This document shows positions 21,978 through 32,989 of a stretch of DNA of 64,000 nt, piece by piece. The stretch covers positions 272,090-336,089 of the forward strand of contig BJOX01000288.1 of the NCBI GenBank assembly GCA_009731375.1, given 5' to 3'. The translations under genes were made by a program, and so were the position numbers. Below the pieces are notes generated by a model. The model saw only the letters and a list, made by a program, of their open reading frames with translations, searched no databases and was not told where the DNA came from. The stretch comes from Paulinella micropora. Lineage: Eukaryota > Cercozoa > Imbricatea > Euglyphida. Numbering within the stretch: position 1 is the first letter of the stretch; every line of letters begins with the position of its first letter.

Positions 21978-22496
21978 ATGGATACCTCTCACAGCCGATC
22001 GTATTGGACATATAAAGACTTACAACTCCATTTGGATTTCGTGAATGGAAATTATTTTCTAAATCTAGTCAATGCAGTTTCATTTATATCACCCGATGGA
22101 AAGTGGAACACGGACGACTGGAAACTTGTGAAAAGTATAGAAAAAGGGGAAGAACAATATTGTTTTTGCTCACACGAGATTACAAAGAATTACATCATTA
22201 AAAATGTAAAAAAAAAAAACTGGAATGAAATGGTGCTGGGCTCTGAATGCATCAAACGATTTAAGAACGATAAAATAAACGAAGACCTGTCGTTGCTTAT
22301 TCGCACCCTTGACAATCCGAACATTAAATTTTGTTGTTGTTGTAATAGCAACAGGGCGATTCCAAAAGAGATTGTAGAAAAGTATCTAAACAGGGACAGG
22401 TATTATCACAAGACCTGCCTCATAAATAGATTAAAGTATTGCGAACTTTGCGGACAATACAAAGGATTTAGTAAATGCGGGTGCTTGAATAAGTAA
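21978..22496 (+). CDS. Cys-rich zinc-binding protein of large-virus type
   Basis: 172 residues, intact. The centre carries YCFCSHEITKNYIIKN and, 16 residues on, MVLGSECIKRF, a C-x-C-x-H ... G-S-x-C-I pattern that I recognise from many uncharacterised proteins of nucleocytoplasmic large DNA viruses. A second set of cysteines ends the protein (CCCCNSNRAI, CELCGQYKGFSKCGC), probably binding one or two zinc ions. It lies between the TIR-proximal small gene and the primase-helicase, all on the plus strand. Function unknown; DNA or RNA binding is plausible. Confidence 0.65.
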   Translation: MDTSHSRSYWTYKDLQLHLDFVNGNYFLNLVNAVSFISPDGKWNTDDWKLVKSIEKGEEQYCFCSHEITKNYIIKNVKKKNWNEMVLGSECIKRFKNDKINEDLSLLIRTLDNPNIKFCCCCNSNRAIPKEIVEKYLNRDRYYHKTCLINRLKYCELCGQYKGFSKCGCLNK

Positions 22497-22630
22497 AATA
22501 AGAATTTTTTTTTCATAACGATATATAAAAAATTATAATTACATATTAAAGACTATGACATACATGGTTATACGGATATATAGAATAATTAATTTATTTT
22601 TATAAAAAAGGATCCGAGCGACTATATAAC

Positions 22631-25063
22631 GTGACCGCACCGACACCGACCAATGAGCAATGGTATTGGAAACAAGAAGAAGCACTGAGAGATAAACCAC
22701 AGGATGCGATCCTTATTAAGTGGGGGAACAAACAATTCACCACTATGCTATGCCAAGAGGATTTCGTTGAATTGATTGAAAAAACACCCGATGAACAAAA
22801 GCAATACTATGAAGTATTGATGGAAAACAAACCCCAACGAATGTTTGCCGATATCGATGATGATGAATTATCAATCTCACGAGAAAAAATGTATGAGCGG
22901 TGGAACACACTTATGGAAAATGTATTTGCTAATGTAGGCTTATCCAAAAAAAGCCAAATACTTGGACGCGAGCAAGAATGGTAAAATGTCGTGCCATTTT
23001 TCTTACGATAACGGCTTGGTATTTGAAAACTGCGAAACACAAAAAGAGTTTTGGAAGTATGTGGAATTGGTGATTGAAAAAGATTACCCTGATCTCTGTT
23101 TCACATTTGAACAAGCCGACAAGAATATTGAGTTGCGAACCATACTTGATATTTCTGTGTATAACAAAAACAGGGCTTTCCGCACTATCTACTCTCATAA
23201 AGACGGCAGCGATCGTGTTTTGCTTCCGTATTCATACACACCAAAAACAAACACCTTGAAATTGATACAAGATGTAGAAATAGACGATTATCTGATTATA
23301 CGACCCGATGATGATACATTTTACAATATCAAAATTCCCGAATATACAACTTTGAAGCGATATCAACATTTAACATTCGAGGAAATACGCGAAATTATAC
23401 TCAGCAAAATACCAAATGTAGAAATTGTTGAAATAAAGCAGAGAATGTTTGTTTTAAAAAACCATAGGGACGCGAGTATGTATTATAAACAGGGAAGAAA
23501 ATAAAAGCGATAATTGCTACGTGGTATGGCGAAGAGACGGGTTGTATTTCTACTGCCACGATAGTAACTGCGAGGGTAAAGGCATGGAAATTTATGAACT
23601 ATCGCCCCCTATTGTCCGCAATATCAACACGATTGATGACCTACGTGCCAGTGAATGTAATAATTTGGAAAAATTCAAGGAGTTGCTAGATACTGCTTTG
23701 GCTTGGATGAATGAATCATACACTTTTGCTAACTTGGCAAAGCCAACCATAATTGAAAAATATGTTGATTCCAAAAACAAAAAGGTATTCCGCTACAAGA
23801 CGGAATCAGCAATGGAATCATTCTTCAAAAACAAAAGAGTAAAACCAACTTATCAAAGGAGGACTGGATAGCGCTAGGTAAAAACCCCGCCAAATTGAAT
23901 GTTGTTGATTTGTATAAAATATGGACTACACACCCGAAAAGACGCGAAGTGAATGACGTGATCTTTGACCCCAAGGCATATTTTGATAACGACAAACAAG
24001 AGTTTTATAACTTGTTTAAGGGTTTTAAAATTCCAGCGGACACATTAGAAGACGTAAAATCATTCACGGCAGAAGAAGAAAAAAATGAAGCATTCTTTCA
24101 ACATATCTTAAACAGATGGTGCGGGGGAAGGCAGGACATATATATAAAGGTGCTTGATATATGTTTGCGAGCATTTACCAAAAGCAGTGGCAAAAACAAC
24201 ATTTATCATTAGTTTTGACGAGCACTGAACGAGCAGGAAAGGGTATTATTCTTGCAATATTCAAAGACATAATAGGTGCCGATTATTACTTCCAGCCGTC
24301 CGATGTTAAAGAAATATTAGGCGATTTCAATGCACAACTCGCAAAAGCAATCGTAGTATTTATGGACGAAATGGTCTGGGGTGGCGACAAGGAACGAGCG
24401 GGAATAATTAAGAAACTTGTATCAGAAAACACACTCACTCTTAAACAAAAATATTTACCAAATCTAACATTAGAAAATATGCTATTTCTAGTCCTTGCTT
24501 CAAATGAAGAATGGGTAGTGCCAGCAGGCACAACAGAGCAACGATGGCTAGTCCTTGAAGTTTCTGATGAACTGGCGCTTATGAAACCAGACGAAAAGAG
24601 AAAAGTGATTACGGATATTAGATCTATTGACAGGCAACGACTGGCGAAGTTTCTTCTTGAACGAGACCTAAGCGATTTTAACGACCGCGAAACAATCATT
24701 ACCAAGGGTCTGCGAGAACAAAAAGTAAAATCCCTTTCAAAGTTGAGAAAATGGTGGTTGGATTGCTTAAACTTGGGATATATTACAAATGAATTTCCAG
24801 AAATTCATTTTGGTAAGGAAGTTTCAAAAGAAACATTGTATGATGTGTATAAAGCAACCGCTAATGATCCGCACACTTCACGGGCCAGTTTCTGGACTAG
24901 TCTTAGAAAACTGATGCCAAATATGGTAGAAAAGGAGAAAACAATGGAAGAGGGTATAAGAATTAGATACGTAGATTTACCAACCTTATAAGAATGCAAA
25001 AATCAATGGAAGGTTATTTACGGCGATAATGAATGGGCTTTTGACGACGACGACGATGAATAA
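22631..25063 (+). pseudogene. PLV AEP primase-SF3 helicase, copy B (frameshifted)
   Basis: N-terminal archaeo-eukaryotic primase: catalytic acidic motif RMFADIDDDE (22631-22984), then KMSCHFSY and ISVYNKNRAFR (22962-23504), and a zinc motif DNCY...YCHDSNC (about 23510-23570). A linker with KIWTTHPKRREVNDV (23895-24212) precedes the SF3/D5-like helicase (24161-24991): Walker A TERAGKG, Walker B FMDEM, sensor LASNEEW. Lesions: frameshifts near 22940 (A7 run), 23490, 23840 and 24165, and an in-frame TAA at 24989-24991, after which homology to copy A goes on to 25063. No ATG fits the first segment (GTG at 22631), so the start is uncertain. It would prime and unwind the viral genome. Confidence 0.85.
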
Positions 25064-25105
25064 ATAATATCAAACAGATTTTTTTTTGTTATGCTTATAT
25101 ATAAC

Positions 25106-25798
25106 ATGGCAACCAAAAAAGACTATCTAAGCCAAATAGAAAAATGGACTCATTTAAGTAGCGATATAAAACTACCAACAAGCAAATCACTTAAACCTGA
25201 TATCGTCGCATTTTATGAAAAATACCGACCCGAACAAAATCAAGAGGTTGATAATGTTGAAGTTTTATTGCCTTCCGTTGATACATTGAAGAAGGTCGTT
25301 TTTGATAATGAACCAGAAACAACGGAAGAATTTACACCCTTGAAAGAAAGTGATTTGAAGGACTTCAACGGAGTTAAAGATGCGACCTTCGGTCAGCAAA
25401 CTGGTATCACTGAAATCAAAACTAATGTGGGAGAAGAACTGGCGAAAAAAGAAATGCCAGTTTTAGAGGCATCCACACCAACGAAGGAAAAGAAAACACC
25501 GATTAAAGCAAAGCGAAATCCGCCCGAGAACGGATATAGTTGCTATGAAATAATACCGGCACATTTGAAAGTATCAAAAGACCCGTTTAATTTCTTGTAT
25601 ATGAAAGTGGAAGACCGCACCATAATGCAGGAGGTGAAGAAATGGCACGATAGTAGATACGCACACATACCACCAGAGCAACGCCCTATTCTTAAATATG
25701 GCAAGGTAGATTATAAGACATATTTTAGAGATGTTTTATCTCAACACGAGGGCAAACTAACACCCCTGAAGGATATGTATGACAGGTTTCATATGTAA
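25106..25798 (+). CDS. Conserved PLV protein of unknown function, copy B
   Basis: 230 residues from the ATG of MATKKDYLSQIEKW. It is intact and similar to 5098-5757, with a short extra stretch (around DFNGVKDATFGQQ) in its low-complexity middle. Conserved ends and a variable, charged middle suggest two small folded parts joined by a linker. It lies 43 bp after the primase-helicase, on the same strand, and its 3' end overlaps the convergent spike gene by 10 bp. No family recognised. Confidence 0.7.
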   Translation: MATKKDYLSQIEKWTHLSSDIKLPTSKSLKPDIVAFYEKYRPEQNQEVDNVEVLLPSVDTLKKVVFDNEPETTEEFTPLKESDLKDFNGVKDATFGQQTGITEIKTNVGEELAKKEMPVLEASTPTKEKKTPIKAKRNPPENGYSCYEIIPAHLKVSKDPFNFLYMKVEDRTIMQEVKKWHDSRYAHIPPEQRPILKYGKVDYKTYFRDVLSQHEGKLTPLKDMYDRFHM

Positions 25799-26428
25799 TC
25801 TGCGGTTAGTGCTATATCTTTCATAACATGAATACTAAAATATGATGGGTTGAATGAAACAGGCTTGTCGGAGTTTCTTGATTTATAATAAACATTCAAT
25901 GAAATGTTCGCGCCTTCTGCACAGGTTACAGAAACTCTATTAGTTGGATAAGTTTCAATACGACCCGTTTTTTTAACTATCTCTCCGCTTATATCATTAC
26001 TAGGAGCCGTAATAGTCCATGCTAAAAGAACTTGTGTTGTGGTTGTTTTTTGGACAATCCATTTGCAACTATATTGTTCATTAGTGAAAGCAAGAAAATA
26101 ATCGGTTATCTCTGTATCAAGACTATAAGCATATGTGCCATCATCAAAATAGAATTGAAATTGAAAGGAACCATTTCCTACTGGATTTGCAGCCATAGTT
26201 AAACAACCAGAAAAAGAGACAATTATATACTGACAAACTGTTGGATATTGTTTTGCTACCAACTCCCGATGTGTCAAGAGTTGTAAATGATGTGCCAGTC
26301 ATTGGGGATCTAAGTGCTGTAGAGTTATACACATTTTGAATAACTTGTGTCAGTGTTGGAGTAGCAGTGATTTCAATAGTTTTTGCATCTATTGACTGCT
26401 GTTCTTGTGATCGGCCAAATATATTCAT
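25789..26428 (-). pseudogene. PLV spike/virion protein, copy B variant
   Basis: Starts at 26428 with MNIFGRSQEQQSID; one frameshift near 26230 separates the N-terminal segment (26144-26428) from the rest (25789-26277). The C-terminal FNPSYFSIHVMKDIALTADYI matches copy A. The middle has a different sequence from copy A although the flanking genes are near-identical, so this is a fast-changing or swapped module. Divergently transcribed from the fibre gene with a 47-bp gap. Likely a surface protein. Confidence 0.6.
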
Positions 26429-26475
26429 ATTTTTTTAAATATATATACTACAATATAAAATAATTTTATTAAATT

Positions 26476-29400
26476 ATGAACCATTTAGGCAATCCGTGGA
26501 CATATCACTTTTACGGCTTTGTCATAGTAGATGAGGATTTAGAAATTGATGGAGTATTATATGGCGATCATATTGAAGCAAACTCAATACAAGCAAAGAC
26601 AGAGGACATAACAATATCATCGCGAAATAATAATTCTTCTTTGTTGATATCTGATACAGGATACGTGTCAATTAATAACGAATACGATTTACCATTAGCG
26701 GACGGCACGGCTAATCAAGTATTAAAAACAGATGGGTTGGGCAATACTTCATTTGCTACATTATTTTCAAGTTATATAAGCGACTTTGAATTAGATAAAT
26801 TAACGGATGTAACAATAACAGGCACACCCAACAGCAATCAATTGCTTATTTATAGCACAGGGCAATGGAGAAATACGACATCACCCTTTCTAAGATTAGA
26901 TGGAATTTTCAGTATGACGGGAACATTAAATATGGGAGGGCAAAGCATAACAAATGTAAATCTTGTGGATGGCATTGATATTTCTGTTCTTGATGGCTCG
27001 GTGGTTAAATTAACAGGAGACCAAACCATAGCAGGGGCTAAAACATTTATTGACAAAATATCAACATGGTATGGTAAACCAATAATCATAGGCAGATCAA
27101 CAAAAGGAATTAGTGCGACTGGTGGCTTAGAAATGTATGGTAATTATGGTGATTTCACTGGTGGTGCGCATATGCAAGCAATTACATCACAAGACAATTA
27201 TCCTACTTTTTCATTAGTCAATTTACAACACGATACTATAAGTTTAGCCTTTGATGCTTACATGGGTTCTGTTGGATGGGAATCAAGTTATGCTACTTCA
27301 AACTTTATGATTCATAAATCTAATGACAAATTTAAATTTTTATATGGTAGTGGGAATGTTGTTGGAGACCCCATTTTCTGGGCTACAGCCATAGAAATTG
27401 ACACAGCAGGTTTATTAACCGCGAAAGCAATAACAGCAAGTGGATTAATAACGGCAAATGCGGGATTAAATATGGGAGGGCAAAGCATAACAAGTGTAAA
27501 TCTTGTGGATGGCATTGATGTTTCTGTTCTTGATACTTCGGTGGTTAAACTAACAACAGACCAAACCATAGCAGGAACTAAAACATTCAGCAACATAATA
27601 AATGCGATTGCGGGCATTGATATGAAAAGCCAAAGCATAACAAATGTTAATTTGGTTGATGGTGTGGATGTTTCTGGTCTTGATAGTTCCGTGGTTAAAC
27701 TAACAGGAGACCAAACCATAGCAGGAAATAAAAAATTTACATCAACAATAGAAGTAAGTGGTTCATCCAATCCTACTTCTTTTGATGGTATTGGCATTGC
27801 CTTTGATACAAAAATAGGAATGATTGCAGCACAGAAAACAGCAACAGCGACTTGGTATCCGATACAAATAACCGGTTCGTATGTAGAGTTATATTCAGGT
27901 AATAATGCAATCGCGACCGCATCTGGCACAACATTAAGTTTAAACAACAACAAAATTACAAACTTAGCAACTCATACATAAGCAACGGACGGGGCAAACA
28001 AAAGTTATGTAGATACATTAGACCTACAAAATGTGAAACTAACAGGAAACCAAACCATAGCAGGAATTAGGACATATAGCAGTGGTGTTGAAATAACAGG
28101 AAACAGGATTGTTTCGTGGTTTAATGATACTGGTTTAGATTGTAATAGCAGTAGGATTGTTAATCTAGGAGCACCACAAAATGCGAATGAAGCGGTAAAT
28201 AGGCAATATCTGGATGACAATTGTGTAAAACTAACAACAGACCAAACCATAACAGGAATTAAAACATTTAATGGGGCGAGCACTACGATAAAATATCTAA
28301 CTTTAACACAAACAGCTGATTTTAATAATCAAGTTATCATTAATGGTGGAAATATAACATATAATGGGGCAAGGATATTAAACCAAAATGGAGGAGATAT
28401 ATTCTTTTCACAGACATCAGGTGATTATCAATATTTCTTATTTACTCTAAATACTGCTACAAGTGGAACCGCGAACCAAAGAGGTTATGTATTCACGAAT
28501 GTAGCATTTGATGTAAAAGGAGCAGGTCTTTATATTTCAAAACTTTTGGATAATGAAAGTGCTTCATCTGACATTGTCCGTTTTAACAATGCTGGTGGTA
28601 TGCGGTTTTATGGGGACTTAGATATGAACTCAAACAACATAACAAGTGCTGGAACAATAACGGGAACATCAATCACTTCAACTGCTGGCATAACTACAAC
28701 AACATTAAAAACGAGTGATAAAATAACAACAGCACTAAGCAAACCGATAATCATAGGCAATACAACAAAAGGAATAGGAACAACAGGAGGCTTAGAATTG
28801 TATGGGACATTTAGTAACAATACAACCGGAGCACATTTGCAAGCTAATACAATGGAAGATATTTATCCTACTTTTCAACTAACTAGTTTAGGTCATAATA
28901 ACATAAATATGACCTTTGATGCGTATTTAGATGCTGGCGGATGGAAATCAAGTTATGCGAGCTCTAATTTTCTAAGTAGTAAATGGAATAATAAACTTAG
29001 ATTTTTGTATGATAGCGGGAAAAGTGCTGGGACTGGAATCACGCTCTGGAACTTGACACATCAGGTTTATTAACAACAAAGGCGATTACAGCGAGTGGGG
29101 CGATAACGACGAATGCGGGAATATCAACAACAACATTAACGACAAGTGATAATACAACAACAGCATTAGGTAAGCCAATAATCATAGGTAGGAATTCAAA
29201 AGGCACAGGTGCGACAGGTGGATTAGAATTGTATGGAACAAGTGGTAATATGAATGGTCCGCACATTCAAGCATTTGTTCATTTATCCGCTTATCCCGTA
29301 TTTCAACAATTAAACTTTGCTCAAGACAATATTGCTTTAAGTTTTGATTGCTATTGGGATGGTTCAAACTGGAAATCAAGCAACCTGAACTCCAACTTTC

Positions 29401-30103
29401 AAATAAACAAGATAAGCAACAAACTCAGTTTTTTATATGCTACAGGTGTCGCAGCGGGAGGAACTGTAACTTTGGCTGAGGCAATAGGTATTAATACATC
29501 AGGAGAGGTAAGCGTCCCAACAACATCCAGCGGTTCTTTAACATTACGAAAAAGAGCAAGTCCATATAGTTACGACCCACAAATATTTTTTTAATCGGGA
29601 GGATATACGAATTATGAGGTAATTGGTTCAGCTAATATGCTTGGACTACTTCAAACTCAACAGGTGAGCCTTCTGGTGCTTATAATTATGTTCCACTTAA
29701 TGGTGCTTGGACAAACTCATCGGACAGGCGATTACAATCAGATATTAAAACATTAGACTGCGGTGATTGTTGCGAGAAATTATCAAAAATAAACTGCTGT
29801 TCGTATTATTGGAAAACGGACAAAAAAGTAAGAGAAAAAGAACCACGGATTTATAGCGGATGAAGTTAAAAAAATATTTCCAGAATTTGTGTCTGAAAGC
29901 GGAATAAAAGCAGACGATGGAGATGGCTACCTTGAAGGCATAACATATACAGACTTATACCAATATTAGTAAGTGCTTTTTAACACATGGCTGAAAAGGT
30001 GATTAATTTGGAAAAACAAAATAAAAATCTTATGATTATTATAGAAGATCTATCTAAGCAACTAGCAGAAATCAGAGTAGTCGTTTTTTCAAATGTCAAA
30101 TAA
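26476..30103 (+). pseudogene. PLV tail-fibre-like protein with S74 chaperone domain, copy B
   Basis: First 501 residues are open (26476-27981), then 28033-29073, 29229-29594 and a broken C-terminal part to 30103. Repeats of SITNVNLVDGxDVSVLD, VVKLTGDQTIAGxKTF and GGLELYGN mark a beta-helical trimeric fibre. The S74 signature SSDRRLQSDIKTL is at about 29716-29760 and FIADEVKKIFPEF at about 29855-29895, followed by a coiled coil (EKVINLEKQNKNL). Four or more frameshifts. The fibre would bind the host surface; the S74 domain assists trimerisation and is removed by self-cleavage in characterised phage examples. Confidence 0.8.
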
Positions 30104-30443
30104 TAATACAACTAGACTTCATAGACCACCTCCTATTATTGATATGGCGGATGGCGAGGTGACACCAGAATTAAAATCTCGTGTTATCTCTGCGGAACTA
30201 AAACAACAAGAGAAAAAGGCCGAACACGAAATTAACGACGAATGGCGATGTTGTTGTTTCAAAGAAAGGACAGACGCAAGATTGATTAAATATTTAGTTC
30301 AGATGACTGTGATTTGTAGTATAATCATTTTATGTGTTGTCAGATTGAGCGATTCGACACTTAGTTGCGCAAATTCCAACACGTTCATCGGGGTATTAAA
30401 ACTTTTAATAGGAATAATCTGGCCGTCTCCAAAGATAAGTTAA
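30093..30443 (+). CDS. Small PLV membrane protein, copy B
   Basis: 116 residues, intact. A charged N-terminal half with the conserved HEINDEWRCCCF is followed by two hydrophobic segments (about 68-86, VICSIIILCVV, and 97-112, FIGVLKLLIGIIW). The ATG overlaps the fibre end by 11 bp, suggesting coupled or shared transcription. The copy A gene is frameshifted. No family recognised; a virion or host-membrane protein is likely from the predicted spans. Confidence 0.65.
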   Translation: MSNNNTTRLHRPPPIIDMADGEVTPELKSRVISAELKQQEKKAEHEINDEWRCCCFKERTDARLIKYLVQMTVICSIIILCVVRLSDSTLSCANSNTFIGVLKLLIGIIWPSPKIS

Positions 30444-30471
30444 AAATAATAAAATGATTGTATATACAATA

Positions 30472-30687
30472 ATGAAGTATTGTAATTCATGTCAAAACTT
30501 CTATCCCTCAATATTTTTTATAAGCAAAAAATGGAAAATGTGCAAAGAATGTGATTCCTGTCGCAAAAAAAAGAATGTTAATAATGAAATATGTGTTCAT
30601 TTGAATAAACAGAAATATTGTTTGCTGTGTATAACTTCACCAGAACAAAATACTCATTCTGAACATTGGATGGAGTGGTTGACTTAA
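30472..30687 (+). CDS. Small Cys-rich zinc-finger-like protein
   Basis: 71 residues from the ATG of MKYCNSCQNFYP. Three CxxC-like pairs (CNSC, CKECDSC, CLLC) plus a late His suggest one or two zinc sites. This gene is not present at the equivalent place in copy A. It overlaps the 3' end of the convergent gene at 30684 by 4 bp. Role unknown. Confidence 0.5.
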   Translation: MKYCNSCQNFYPSIFFISKKWKMCKECDSCRKKKNVNNEICVHLNKQKYCLLCITSPEQNTHSEHWMEWLT

Positions 30688-30947
30688 ATATAATTACATT
30701 CATATATATGTGTCATATACCATCTTTTATCACCAGCACACATCAAAGGCAGAGCCTCATCAAAACTACGACACATATTATTTCCGTTATTTATAAAAAC
30801 ACACTTAAAACCAATCTCTACCCCTTGCTTTGTACAATAAGCACACGATTCGTTCTTTTTTTCCGAGTATCGCGAGTAAAAGTCGCAGGCAGTCCGCGAA
30901 ATAGCGGAGCACGCGAACAGCAATATTAATAACATTATATATTTCAA
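30684..30947 (-). CDS. Small secreted or membrane-anchored Cys-rich protein
   Basis: 87 residues. A hydrophobic N-terminus (MKYIMLLILLFACSA) looks like a signal peptide or signal anchor. The rest has six cysteines (CAYC, FKC, MCRS, LMC, ECNY) that could form disulfides. The start overlaps the end of the next upstream minus-strand gene by 4 bp, so they form a two-gene minus-strand unit. Function unknown. Confidence 0.55.
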   Translation of the reverse strand: MKYIMLLILLFACSAISRTACDFYSRYSEKKNESCAYCTKQGVEIGFKCVFINNGNNMCRSFDEALPLMCAGDKRWYMTHIYECNYI

Positions 30948-31168
30948 CTCCCGATTTTACCTTCTTCTCTAATTATATTATTGTAAATTTTTTCCCGTTG
31001 TTCATTTGATAGGGGTAATCGATAAAGTATATTTTCAGGTTTTCTGAAAATATTGGGATTTCTATTCACTAAGTTCTGAGTGATGCGGATTTGGTCAATT
31101 TCCTTCCCTAGTCGTTCTAGTTCCTCCAGTTGCTCTTCGTCTTTGCTTTTTTCCTTTTTATTTTCCAT
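30944..31168 (-). CDS. Small charged coiled-coil protein
   Basis: 74 residues. The first 35 are a likely coiled coil (EEQLEELERLGKEIDQI), followed by a short conserved-looking tail (ILYRLPLSNEQREKIYNNI). It is divergent from the PLA2-like gene, whose ATG is 20 bp away, so the two share a promoter region. No family recognised. Confidence 0.5.
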   Translation of the reverse strand: MENKKEKSKDEEQLEELERLGKEIDQIRITQNLVNRNPNIFRKPENILYRLPLSNEQREKIYNNIIREEGKIGS

Positions 31169-31188
31169 GCTATATTACAGCAGATAAA

Positions 31189-32433
31189 ATGTCCAAGCAA
31201 AAAAAAATCGCCGATGTTGACCCGTATGAAGTGTATAAAGAAGAAGAATGGCACCTTCCGGGCTACAATTTCAACGGCAAAGGGACGAATATGAGAGATC
31301 GTTTCGCATTAAGTTATAATGGTAGAATGGGCACTAAATCGTTTCAGTAAATAGAATTGATTATGGAGCAGTTAGACATGATCTTATGTATATGTCGCCA
31401 GATGAGATAGTCAGATATTTCGTGGATTTAATTTACGTGGCAAATGTGGATAAAGCAAGAAATGATCATAATGCTCCTCACGCAATAGTAAGCAAAATGG
31501 TTATAAGTGGTAAAGCTATGGGAAGATTTGTGTGGGAAGCACTTAAGTTAAATAAGGCTATTCAACACCCTTTAAACAAAGATAAATCATTGATGGAAGA
31601 AATAACATTAATGATGCGAGAATGGAAAACATCCACAGAAGTTCTCAAATATATGGTCACAAAACTTCCATCTGTTTTTGGTGGAACAGTGACACGGCGG
31701 ATGGTGGGTGGTGCAAGCAGGAACCATATGAATCGCGTGTGGAGGGAATTAAAATCAAACTTAAAATATGCGATATTCGCCTATGCTATTCAAGGAAAAC
31801 ATACTATTACTGCACCTTTTGAAATGGCATATGGTGCATATGACGATCCAGAAAAATACAAAAAGTTAAAACAATGGTTGATGCGCTCATGGTTAAGCAT
31901 GATAAATATTTATCAGATGTTGGTTATTTTGATGATGATGGCGATTTTGTCATTAAAGCAAATATTAATAAACAAAAGGCTGAAATAGATTACAAAGATT
32001 TCTTCGGAGATTGGCACGAATATGCTACTAAAGTAAGTTCTACATATTATCCAAAATTGATAAATAATGAAGACTTGTCAAAAGCCTCAAATATTGAAGT
32101 TGAACGGAAAAATAACGAATTGACGCAAATATCTAACGAAAAAGATGAACCCCTCAAAATTGATAATATTCTTAAAAATATAACCATCTTATTCCGCGAG
32201 TGAAAAGATAATCGCAAACCCTACACAACTTCAAACCTTATCACCACCGCCCAAATCAATACCATCACCGACCTTGCCTAAACCAATACCATCACCCAGT
32301 TTGACCGCATCGTCTAGTTCGCAGGCCTTACCTAAATCAATACCATCACCCAGTTTAACCGTGTCGTCTAGTCCATCGGAAACAATAAAAAACGAAAATA
32401 ATAATATTAATATTAATATAACCTCAGAAAAAA
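31189..32433 (+). pseudogene. PLV protein with phospholipase A2-like (parvovirus VP1-type) domain
   Basis: The N-terminus has LPGYNFNGKGT, matching the calcium-loop pattern GYxxxGxGT/N of Phospholip_A2_4 domains. About 35 residues later, after a frameshift at about 31350, comes IDYGAVRHDLMY with the catalytic His-Asp pair (D..AxxHDxxY). The helical region 31386-31862 follows, another frameshift at about 31870 leads to 31874-32203, and a third leads into a Pro/Ser-rich tail (32210-32395). Parvoviruses, adintoviruses and some Polintons use such domains to breach endosomal membranes; a similar entry role is inferred here. Encoded just upstream of the capsid and packaging genes. Confidence 0.7.
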
Positions 32434-32729
32434 TGACTACGCCAGCCGAAATAAAATATGACCAACGAGCGCGGAAGCACATGGTGAATTCCATTGACTC
32501 ATTACTCGGAGATTTTGATGAACAAACTGCTCAGAAAATAAAAGAGCAATACATTCAAAGCATCAATGCTGCCTCAACCAAAGCAAAAATTAATCCTGCT
32601 GTATGGAAAGGGAAAAGTATTAAGGATATTGAATCGCATGCAACTAGATCTGCGGGAGTGAAATTACAACAATTAAATGCTTACAGAGACACACTACTTT
32701 TTGGAATTAGAGATAAACATAAATCTTAA
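32433..32729 (+). CDS. Unknown PLV protein after the PLA2-like gene
   Basis: 98 residues from the ATG of MTTPAEIKYDQRARKH. The frame is open further upstream through the Pro/Ser-rich repeat (SIPSPSLTxSSS), so this may be the C-terminal domain of the PLA2-like protein and not a separate gene. Helical, charged; conserved-looking core DSLLGDFDEQTAQKIKEQY. Function unknown. Confidence 0.5.
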   Translation: MTTPAEIKYDQRARKHMVNSIDSLLGDFDEQTAQKIKEQYIQSINAASTKAKINPAVWKGKSIKDIESHATRSAGVKLQQLNAYRDTLLFGIRDKHKS

Positions 32730-32747
32730 CTTACAAAAGAGCAAAAA

Positions 32748-32987
32748 ATGCAGAGGGTTGCATCAATCGCTAATCCAAAAAAGAGAACACGAGTAAGAAA
32801 ATCCGTTACAGAGTTAAAAGCGGAGTATGATAAATACAAAAGTGAAATAAAAGACGAACAAGAAATTGGTCAAGTTAAAGAATTATACAAAAAGGCGGTA
32901 CAAGCTTACACAGCCAACAATATGAAAGAAGGAGATACTTTATTTGAAGAAATGAAAAAGACTGCACTACCATTGGTGAAAAAATAG
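32748..32987 (+). CDS. Small helical PLV protein
   Basis: 79 residues, basic N-terminus (NPKKRTRVRKS) and a helical remainder. It starts 19 bp after the previous stop and ends 2 bp before the next gene, so it lies in a tight plus-strand cluster. A basic small protein beside capsid genes might bind packaged DNA; this is only a guess. Confidence 0.5.
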   Translation: MQRVASIANPKKRTRVRKSVTELKAEYDKYKSEIKDEQEIGQVKELYKKAVQAYTANNMKEGDTLFEEMKKTALPLVKK

Positions 32988-32989
32988 AA

